From Flavobacteriaceae bacterium (GTDB lineage: Bacteria; Bacteroidota; Bacteroidia; Flavobacteriales; Flavobacteriaceae), in assembly GCA_947472705.1 (NCBI GenBank), contig CANJDA010000046.1:1-13867 (forward strand): 13,867 nt of DNA, read 5' to 3'. Below, piece after piece: positions 8,130 to 13,867 of this stretch. Position numbers and translations under genes: made by a program. Within the stretch, counting starts at the first letter, position 1. Each line of letters starts with the position of its first letter. The notes under the pieces are model-generated. The model was not told the DNA's origin, did no database searches, and saw only the letters and a list, made by a program, of their open reading frames with translations.

Positions 8130-9361
8130 TGGGAGTACTAGTTTTATTGGCAATATTATTTTTCCTTAACGAGCAAATCTTTAAAAGAATTGCCTCGAAA
8201 AACCCTAAGGCTTCTATTAGCCTGCTTAGAAAAATATTCTTGTATCACCTTGCATTAACGGGACTTTATTTTGCTTATGCTGCTTTTAGTCCAACCGATT
8301 CAAAACATTATTTTAATGTATTGAACTTTTTGGATATCAGTTGGGGTGAAACCATTACAATGACCAACTGGGGGGTTTTTTTCATAGAATATCCTTTTTT
8401 AAAATACTTGGGTTTTGATTACCAAATGAGCATGTTTTTGTTTTCTTGGTTTGGATATATTGGATTTGTATATGCCTATTTATTTTTTACCGAAAACATA
8501 AAAGAAAAAGTAATTGTCTTTGGGAAATATGATTTGTTAAAAGTATTATTGTTTCTCCCAAACATGCATTTTTGGTCAGCATCACTTGGAAAAGGTTCTG
8601 TCATTTTTATGGGAATCATGATGTTTATTTATGCTGTTCAATCCCCAAAAAAAAGAATAGTAACTCTCTTGTTAGGAGCTATTTTTATATATTCTATTAG
8701 AGCCCATGTTATGTTTTTCATGATTGTTGGGGTTATGTTTGGAATCTTTTTTGGAGGCAACCAAAAACTATCAAGAGGAACAAAATTCTTATTAATTTTA
8801 TCAGGAGCTGTATTTATTTATTTGGCTTCGAGCTCTATTTTGGCAGTGGTTAATTTGGAAAAATCGGAGAATTTAGTAAGCGACTTTAGTGAGTTTGCTT
8901 CTATACGTTCTGAAGGATTATCTGAAAATGCAGGTTCAGGAGTTGATATGTCAAGTTATTCATTACCTTTTAAATTATTTACTTTCTGGTTCAGGCCTCT
9001 ATTTGTTGATATACCTAATGCTTTAGGTTTTTTTAGTTCGCTAGAAAACTTACTTTATCTATTATTATTTTTAAAAGTTTGTAACAAATCATTTCTACGA
9101 TTTATTAGAAGAGCACCTTCTGTAGTAAAAATGAGTGCTATGGTTTTCTTATTGACTTCATTTGCGATGACCTTTGTAATGTCAAATTTGGGAATTATTA
9201 TGCGCCAAAAATCGCAGGTAATGTATTTTGCTTTTTTTGTTATTTATTATTATTTGGCCGATAAAAAAATAAGAGACCGCAAATATTGGCAAAGCATAAA
9301 TGCCGATAAAAGCCAAGAAGCATATGAAGAACAGAACAAGGAATTTTTGCGATTCAAATAA
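8129..9361 (+). CDS. Polytopic membrane protein A, possible Wzy/EpsG-like glycan polymerase
   Basis: A 410-residue, strongly hydrophobic protein with roughly nine or ten membrane segments, no signal peptide, and a charged cytoplasmic-looking tail after about residue 378. I cannot name the family with certainty. Distinctive blocks are DSKHYF (57-62), FLPNMHFWSASLGK (142-155), IRAHV (190-194), a polar loop at about 243-280, FWFRPLFVD (286-294), SSLEN (303-307) and NLGIIMRQK (353-361). The same blocks recur in the same order in the protein at 12756-13826, so the two are paralogs. A multi-helix protein with one large polar loop and Arg/His motifs, alone among glycosyltransferases, fits an O-antigen-polymerase-like or EpsG-like role joining repeat units at the outer face, but this is inference. 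It could also be another lipid-linked-sugar transferase. TAATG overlaps on both sides tie it to the amidotransferase and the deacetylase. Confidence 0.7.
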   Translation: MGVLVLLAILFFLNEQIFKRIASKNPKASISLLRKIFLYHLALTGLYFAYAAFSPTDSKHYFNVLNFLDISWGETITMTNWGVFFIEYPFLKYLGFDYQMSMFLFSWFGYIGFVYAYLFFTENIKEKVIVFGKYDLLKVLLFLPNMHFWSASLGKGSVIFMGIMMFIYAVQSPKKRIVTLLLGAIFIYSIRAHVMFFMIVGVMFGIFFGGNQKLSRGTKFLLILSGAVFIYLASSSILAVVNLEKSENLVSDFSEFASIRSEGLSENAGSGVDMSSYSLPFKLFTFWFRPLFVDIPNALGFFSSLENLLYLLLFLKVCNKSFLRFIRRAPSVVKMSAMVFLLTSFAMTFVMSNLGIIMRQKSQVMYFAFFVIYYYLADKKIRDRKYWQSINADKSQEAYEEQNKEFLRFK

Positions 9362-10320
9362 TGAAAAAAGGAGCTTTAGTCATATCACTTGATTTTGAAT
9401 TGGTTTGGGGGATATTTGATCATATCGAAATTGCCGATAAAAAAACTTATTTCAACAATACTCTCAATACCATTCCTAAAATGCTGGCCGTTTTTGATAA
9501 AAATGGTATCAATGTAACTTGGGCTACTGTTGGGATGCTCTTTAATGAAAACTGGGACGAGTGGCACGCTAATATACCATTACAAACCCCAACCTATGAC
9601 AAAACTATTTTGAACCCTTATGAGTATGGAAAGCAGCATCAAAAAAGTGGTTATGATACCTTTTTTTTTGCGCCTAATCTAATCAAAGATATTCAGAGTG
9701 TAAAAGGACAAGAACTTGCCACACATACTTATTCTCATTATTATTGCTTAGAAAAGGGACAAACCATTGAACAGTTTGAAGCTGATGTCCAACAAGCAGT
9801 AAAACTAGCTACAAAGTTGAATACCAAATTAAAATCACTCGTTTTTCCAAGAAATCAATTCAATAAAACGTATTTGGAAGTGTGTCATCGGAACCAAATT
9901 GAAACCGTAAGAAGTAATCCTAACAACTGGTATTGGGATACTACAAAACCAGATACTTTATTTTCAAAATTGGCACGAACTGGAGATGCCTATTTGCCAA
10001 TTGGAAACAAATCCTATGCGTGGGAAAGTGTGACAAAAGAAACTGTAGTTTGTCAACCGGCTAGCCGTTTTTTAAGACCACAGCACAAATTAGAGTTACT
10101 CAATAAAATGAGATTGATTCGTATTAAAAATGAAATACAACAAGCAGCTAAAAATGGTGAAATTTATCATTTATGGTGGCACCCACATAATTTTGGAATA
10201 GATTCTGAAAATGCCATAAAAGCACTAAGTGAAATTATCGAAACATTTGTTCACTGTCGTGATAAATATGGTATGCAAAGTTTGACTATGAAACAAGTTA
10301 GTGATGGGTTCGGTGACTAA
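9361..10320 (+). CDS. Polysaccharide deacetylase family protein (DFE-type, distinct from the one at 354)
   Basis: A 319-residue protein of the NodB/CE4-like superfamily, predicted to remove acetyl or similar groups from a sugar. Motif 1 is SLDFELVWG (residues 9-17), so D11 and E13 stand where classical members have D-D. THTYSH (121-126) supplies the likely metal ligands H122 and H126. FPRNQF (162-167) is the Arg-containing motif 3, and YHLWWHPHNFG (269-279) is the late His block, with H274 a likely catalytic-site histidine. No signal peptide is visible. It shares only the general fold with the deacetylase at 354, so the two probably have different substrates. It overlaps the upstream membrane-protein gene as TAATG and is the last gene before the 90-base gap. 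A run of nine T occurs in codons 101-103. The family is likely; the activity is unproven. Confidence 0.8.
   Translation: MKKGALVISLDFELVWGIFDHIEIADKKTYFNNTLNTIPKMLAVFDKNGINVTWATVGMLFNENWDEWHANIPLQTPTYDKTILNPYEYGKQHQKSGYDTFFFAPNLIKDIQSVKGQELATHTYSHYYCLEKGQTIEQFEADVQQAVKLATKLNTKLKSLVFPRNQFNKTYLEVCHRNQIETVRSNPNNWYWDTTKPDTLFSKLARTGDAYLPIGNKSYAWESVTKETVVCQPASRFLRPQHKLELLNKMRLIRIKNEIQQAAKNGEIYHLWWHPHNFGIDSENAIKALSEIIETFVHCRDKYGMQSLTMKQVSDGFGD
9661..9669 (+). repeat. Homopolymer run of nine T inside the second deacetylase gene
   Basis: Nine consecutive T encode Phe-Phe-Phe at codons 101-103. It is the longest single-base run I noticed in the window. Gain or loss of one T would shift the frame and cut the protein before the H122/H126 metal site, so it is a possible slippage site. 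In DNA this rich in A and T, runs of seven or eight are common, so it may be chance. Confidence 0.4.
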
Positions 10321-10377
10321 CTAGAATGACTTAATTTGTTTAATTTATAGTATTTTAGTGTTTCTGATAAATATTTT

Positions 10378-10385
10378 TATTTTTG
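10378..10385 (+). promoter_or_regulatory. Candidate Bacteroidota -7 promoter element in the 90-base gap
   Basis: TATTTTTG matches the Bacteroidota -7 consensus TAnnTTTG exactly and ends 25 bases before the ATG at 10411. It sits in the only sizeable intergenic gap (10321-10410). I see no clear TTG at the expected -33 distance, only TTAGTG around 10355-10360, so the match is half a promoter. If real, it would let the O-acylation genes and what follows be transcribed separately from the genes upstream. The rest of the gap is AT-rich, with no convincing hairpin and no terminator. Confidence 0.35.
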
Positions 10386-10410
10386 TTAAATAATCTCCAA
10401 TAGCTCTATA

Positions 10411-11823
10411 ATGATATTCAACTCCTATGCTTTTGCACTTTTCTTTCCAATAGTTTTTGTTTTATATTGGCTTTTATCTAAAAAAAACATACTGTACCAA
10501 AATATATTGTTGTTGGTAGCCAGTTATGTTTTTTATGGTTGGTGGGATTGGCGCTTTTTATTCCTTTTGGTATTTTCAACTTCATTAGATTATTACACCG
10601 GATTAAAAATGCATAGTGCTTCAACTACCAATCTCAAAAAGATTTGGTTTTGGATAAGTGTGAGTGTGAATCTTGGGTTTTTAGGTTTTTTTAAATACTA
10701 TAATTTCTTTATTACTTCATTGCATGATTCCTTCAAAGAAATTGGAGTCAACTTTAGTTACTCAATGCTTAATATCATACTGCCAGTTGGAATCTCGTTT
10801 TATACTTTCCATGGTTTATCTTATGTGATTGACATCTATAAAGACAAGATTAAGCCCGAAAAAGATATTGTTACCTATTCACTATTCGTTAGTTTCTTTC
10901 CTTTATTGGTAGCTGGGCCAATTGAAAGAGCTACCCATTTATTGCCTCAATTAAAAACAAAGCGATTTTTTACTGATAAATATTTTAGAGAAGGTTTGTT
11001 TCAGATAACCATGGGGTTTTTCAGGAAAATGGTAATTGCTGATAGTCTTGCGGTTTATGTTGATAGTATTTATAAAAATTCGGAAATACATAATTCTAGT
11101 TCGTTGCTCTTAGCCTCTGTTTTTTATGCATTCCAAATTTATTTTGCCTTTTCGGGCTATTCAGATATTGCTATCGGAACTGCAAAATTGTTTGGTATTA
11201 AGCTATTAGACAATTTCAATTTACCCTATTTTTCCAAATCGTTGACTGAGTTTTGGCGAAGATGGCATATGTCGTTATCGTTTTGGCTAAGAGATTATCT
11301 CTATATATCATTAGGAGGCAATAGAAAAGGTATTAAAATCACCTATCGCAATTTGATGATTACCATGTTGCTAGGGGGGTTGTGGCATGGCGCTTCCTGG
11401 AATTTTGTAATTTGGGGCGGTATACACGGTTTGGTTTTAAGTTTGGAGAAATTTTCTTTTCAAAAACTTAAGATTAATGACTTCGGATTTTTAGGTGGTA
11501 TAATTACTTTTGCTATAGTAGTCTTGGCTTGGGTCTTTTTTAGGTCACCCGACATTCATTCCTCATTATTTATCATCCATAAATTCTTCTCGTTTGATTA
11601 TGGTGCACTATTTATAGGTAATATTAATACTTTAATTAATTCGGTTTTGGTATTACTTATTGGGTTGAGTTTTGATGCTTATATGTTTAAAAAAGACATT
11701 GCAATAGAATCCTTTGGGAGTAGGGTAAGTACATTGGGTTTAGTAACTTTAGTTTGCTTCTTGACGATGTTAATTGTGTTGTTCTACTCTAATTCTACTA
11801 ACTTTATTTATTTCCAATTCTAA
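10411..11823 (+). CDS. MBOAT-family membrane O-acyltransferase (AlgI/DltB-like)
   Basis: A 470-residue polytopic membrane protein that probably moves an acyl (most often acetyl) group across the inner membrane for O-acylation of the glycan. The MBOAT signature is clear. GPIER (169-173) follows a hydrophobic stretch, FWRRWHMSLSFWLRDYLY (281-298) is the first conserved block with H286, and LGGLWHGASWNFVIWGG (321-337) carries the catalytic histidine H326. Length and order match AlgI-type proteins. The ATG at 10411 follows the 90-base gap and a candidate promoter motif; no better start is seen. The stop TAA overlaps the ATG of the SGNH-type gene (TAATG), as expected for a pair that works together, in the way AlgI pairs with AlgJ/AlgX or PatA with PatB. 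The acyl donor and the acetylated sugar are unknown. Six G in a row lie at 11374-11379, just before the WHGA codons. Confidence 0.92.
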   Translation: MIFNSYAFALFFPIVFVLYWLLSKKNILYQNILLLVASYVFYGWWDWRFLFLLVFSTSLDYYTGLKMHSASTTNLKKIWFWISVSVNLGFLGFFKYYNFFITSLHDSFKEIGVNFSYSMLNIILPVGISFYTFHGLSYVIDIYKDKIKPEKDIVTYSLFVSFFPLLVAGPIERATHLLPQLKTKRFFTDKYFREGLFQITMGFFRKMVIADSLAVYVDSIYKNSEIHNSSSLLLASVFYAFQIYFAFSGYSDIAIGTAKLFGIKLLDNFNLPYFSKSLTEFWRRWHMSLSFWLRDYLYISLGGNRKGIKITYRNLMITMLLGGLWHGASWNFVIWGGIHGLVLSLEKFSFQKLKINDFGFLGGIITFAIVVLAWVFFRSPDIHSSLFIIHKFFSFDYGALFIGNINTLINSVLVLLIGLSFDAYMFKKDIAIESFGSRVSTLGLVTLVCFLTMLIVLFYSNSTNFIYFQF

Positions 11824-12746
11824 TGAAATCATTTAAGTTATTTATCATCGTTGTACTGTCTATTTTTATTTTAGATAAGATTGCTTTTTTCTGTTTGTTA
11901 CAAATAGATAAAAGAGTTTTTGTTGGAGAAGGCGTAGGGAAACTGAATCATTTTTTGAAATTGAAAGACACCACTGAAATTATCTTTTTTGGCAATTCAA
12001 GAACCAATCATTATGTTAATCCAAAAATGTTTGGGAAGTCAACCTTCAACATGGGGATAAATGGAAGAAAAACCGCTTTCAGCACAACCTTAATTCAAAC
12101 ATTACCAAAGCACAAAAAGCAATTTGTGGTACTGCAATTAGATCCTACCAATGTTTTTGAAAAAGACTACGATGGCGATGATATGGATGCGTTGTTGGTG
12201 AAATACCATCAGAATAAAATTATCAGAAAAAAGATAAATGAAATGCATATGGAAAATTATTTTTCAAATGTTATTTGGTCTTTAGATTATAACGGAATTG
12301 TATTGTCTTTGGTAAGTAATTTTGTGCATCCAAAATACAAATACAAAAAATATAACGGTTACGACCCTATTAAAAACAGTAAAGCTCAAAAATCTATTTT
12401 TATAAAAAGGTTGAAAATGAATGAAGGGAAAAATGACTGTTTAGAAACCTATAAGGCTTCGGGTTTAGAGCTTAAATGTTTGGATCAGTTGATGTCATTT
12501 TGTAAAAAGAATAATAAAGTTCTCATAGTGTTTACCTCGCCAGAGTATAAAGATAAATGTAATAAGGATAATTTGGCCATGAAAAAGTTAATGGCTTCTA
12601 AAGGCATAAAGTACTATGACTTTACTAATTTTTATGACAAAAATGACAATCTAGATTACTGGAAAGATGAAGAGCATTTATCCAAAATTGGTGCCGAAGA
12701 GTTTTCGGTTTACTTGTCGGATTTCCTTAAAAACGATTTAAAATAA
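11823..12746 (+). CDS. SGNH-hydrolase-like membrane-anchored protein, likely O-acetylation partner of the MBOAT
   Basis: A 307-residue protein with an uncleaved-looking N-terminal hydrophobic segment (about residues 5-25), then a soluble domain probably outside the inner membrane. The domain has the SGNH layout. FFGNSRT (55-61) supplies S59 as nucleophile, NMGINGRK (76-83) may supply the oxyanion-hole Gly and Asn, and WKDEEHLSKIG (280-290) supplies the D282-x-x-H285 pair of the catalytic triad. It starts in TAATG overlap with the MBOAT gene. This supports a two-protein O-acetyl transfer in which the MBOAT passes the acyl group to this protein and this protein puts it on the glycan, as in the PatA/PatB and AlgI/AlgJ systems. 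It could instead be an esterase or an inactive scaffold. The family is judged from motifs only; sequence outside them is not familiar to me. Confidence 0.75.
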   Translation: MKSFKLFIIVVLSIFILDKIAFFCLLQIDKRVFVGEGVGKLNHFLKLKDTTEIIFFGNSRTNHYVNPKMFGKSTFNMGINGRKTAFSTTLIQTLPKHKKQFVVLQLDPTNVFEKDYDGDDMDALLVKYHQNKIIRKKINEMHMENYFSNVIWSLDYNGIVLSLVSNFVHPKYKYKKYNGYDPIKNSKAQKSIFIKRLKMNEGKNDCLETYKASGLELKCLDQLMSFCKKNNKVLIVFTSPEYKDKCNKDNLAMKKLMASKGIKYYDFTNFYDKNDNLDYWKDEEHLSKIGAEEFSVYLSDFLKNDLK

Positions 12747-12755
12747 CTCGTTATT

Positions 12756-13826
12756 TTGAAACAAAAAAAACTAATACTGCTATTTTTTTACCATTTACTA
12801 TTCATTGTTCTTGCTTATCAACTAAGAGTAATTAAAGGGATATCGGATGCGCATTTTTATTGGGCACAGAATTTCAATATCGCTAAATATTCATGGCTTG
12901 ATTTTGCCAATTATGGCACTGATTTTATTTTGTTTTTAAATTACCCTTTCATCAAAATGAATTTTCCGTTTTGGTCAGGATTTTTGATTTATGGAATTAT
13001 TGGTTTTTTTGGAATTTTAAAATGGATACAATGGACAGAGCTGGTCTTTACAGATAAAATAATGTTTAAGGGTATCAATGTTTTATACCTGTTCTTCTTT
13101 CTTCCAAATCTTCACTTTTGGACCGCCAATTTAGGTAAGGAATCTTTGGTGTTCTATGGTATTGCTGTTGTGTTTTATGCTATGGCAAGCCATCAATACA
13201 AATCCTTTAGTTTTATAGTGGGCGGTTTGCTGCTTTTAATAATTAGACCTCATGTAACAATGATGTTATTGTTTGCGGTGGTTATGGTAGAGCTATTCGA
13301 AAATAAACAATCTTTAAAAAAACGATTACTCATTCTGGGCACTTCTTTTTTGGCTTTGTTATTGCTTTTTTATATGGTGTTGCAACTGACTAAAATCAAG
13401 TATTTTAATTGGGATAGAATCCAACGTTTCAACGATTTTTCGATATTTTCATTTAGGCATTCCGGCTCTTATGTGCCTATGTTAGAGCATAATTATTTGT
13501 ATCGAATTTTCGCCCTGAATTTTCGCCCAATTTTTTTTGATGCAAAGTCCTTCTTAGGATATGTAGCTAGTTCGGAAAATATGACTGTGCTTTTGGTTTG
13601 TTTATTAGGGTTGTTTTTTACAATCAAGTTTTACAGTGCAATCCATTTTCACAATTGGATAAAAATCACTTTTTGGTTTACCTTAATTGCCAGTATATTG
13701 TATGTGCAACGCTACGCTAATTTGGGTATTTTTATGAGAACAAAATGTATGTTTCAACCGTTTATGCTAATTGCTTTATTTTGCATCATAAAACAAAGAT
13801 TTATTTTGAATAATTCAAAAAAATAG
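12756..13826 (+). CDS. Polytopic membrane protein B, paralog of the protein at 8129, TTG start
   Basis: A 356-residue protein with about nine hydrophobic segments. It is a paralog of membrane protein A. Shared blocks in the same order are YHL near the start, DAHFYW (31-36), FLPNLHFWTANLGK (115-128), IRPHV (163-167), a polar loop with SGSYVPM (236-242), NFRPIFFD (255-262), SSEN (272-275) and NLGIFMRTK (322-330). Relative to A it lacks about 27 N-terminal residues, equal to one membrane segment, and the charged C-terminal tail. The start is TTG 12756. The stop of the previous gene at 12744-12746 is in the same frame, only 9 bases separate them, and the next in-frame Met (residue 68) would remove the first membrane segments. 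A role as a glycan polymerase or related membrane transferase is inferred from position and topology only. Confidence 0.7.
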   Translation: MKQKKLILLFFYHLLFIVLAYQLRVIKGISDAHFYWAQNFNIAKYSWLDFANYGTDFILFLNYPFIKMNFPFWSGFLIYGIIGFFGILKWIQWTELVFTDKIMFKGINVLYLFFFLPNLHFWTANLGKESLVFYGIAVVFYAMASHQYKSFSFIVGGLLLLIIRPHVTMMLLFAVVMVELFENKQSLKKRLLILGTSFLALLLLFYMVLQLTKIKYFNWDRIQRFNDFSIFSFRHSGSYVPMLEHNYLYRIFALNFRPIFFDAKSFLGYVASSENMTVLLVCLLGLFFTIKFYSAIHFHNWIKITFWFTLIASILYVQRYANLGIFMRTKCMFQPFMLIALFCIIKQRFILNNSKK

Positions 13827-13828
13827 AG

Positions 13829-13867
13829 ATGAAGCAAAAACTAATTCGAATTACAACCGTTCCTATC
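13829..13867 (+). CDS. Start of a probable glycosyltransferase gene (3' end outside window)
   Basis: Thirteen codons are visible from ATG 13829, two bases after the TAG of the preceding gene. They read MKQKLIRITTVPI. A short basic start followed by a beta strand and TTVPI resembles the N-terminus of many Bacteroidota GT4 glycosyltransferases, where the pattern IRITTVP-x-SL is common. The short length makes the family call tentative, but the start codon, spacing and frame support a real gene continuing the operon. Confidence 0.5.
   Translation, partial: MKQKLIRITTVPI

Noticed and set aside
10367..10380. Small inverted repeat ATAAA-TATT-TTTAT in the 90-base gap as a terminator
   Set aside because: The stem is five A/T pairs only, with no GC pairs, so it would be too weak. 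It also overlaps the candidate promoter element.
11374..11379. Run of six G in the MBOAT gene as a phase-variable tract
   Set aside because: It encodes the conserved Gly-Gly before WHGA, and six bases is short for slippage. A similar G6 occurs in the membrane protein gene around 8390.

Overview
The window looks like an internal piece of a polysaccharide (exopolysaccharide, capsule or O-antigen type) biosynthesis locus from a member of the Bacteroidota, most likely a Flavobacterium-like organism. This rests on four things: very AT-rich DNA throughout, A/T-rich translation starts without clear Shine-Dalgarno sequences, an intergenic match to the Bacteroidota -7 promoter motif TAnnTTTG, and protein families typical of flavobacterial glycan loci. 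The genus is an inference from style, not from a marker gene. All 14 genes (two cut by the window edges) lie on the plus strand and are packed end to end. The only gap longer than 25 bases is 10321-10410. No RNA gene, CRISPR array, insertion sequence or convincing terminator was seen.

Region 1 (1-2000): the C-terminal end of an unrecognised protein, a short NodB-type polysaccharide deacetylase and a PAPS-dependent-type sulfotransferase. Region 2 (1999-5393): three consecutive GT4-type (GT-B fold) glycosyltransferases. Region 3 (5380-8129): a GNAT acyltransferase and an asparagine-synthase-type glutamine amidotransferase. Region 4 (8129-10320): a polytopic membrane protein and a second, different polysaccharide deacetylase. 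Region 5 (10411-13867): after a 90-base gap with a candidate promoter come an MBOAT O-acyltransferase, its likely SGNH-fold partner, a second polytopic membrane protein and the first 13 codons of what is probably another glycosyltransferase.

Together the genes suggest assembly of a lipid-linked oligosaccharide by the GT4 enzymes. It would be decorated by sulfate (sulfotransferase), acyl groups (GNAT, and MBOAT plus SGNH), carboxamide (AsnB-type enzyme) and deacetylated amino sugars (two deacetylases), and possibly polymerised by one or both polytopic membrane proteins. No flippase, export channel or chain-length regulator lies in the window, so they must be outside it if the pathway is Wzx/Wzy-like.

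The most notable observation is that the two polytopic membrane proteins (8129-9361 and 12756-13826) are clear paralogs. They share a motif of the form FLPN-x-HFW-x-A-x-LGK, an IR-x-HV motif, an FRP-x-F motif and an NLGI-x-MR motif in the same order. They look like a Wzy/EpsG-like family, and they bracket the second deacetylase and the O-acylation pair. Three genes appear to start at TTG because no ATG is available after the last in-frame stop. The asparagine-synthase-type gene must start at 6312 to place its catalytic cysteine at position 2.
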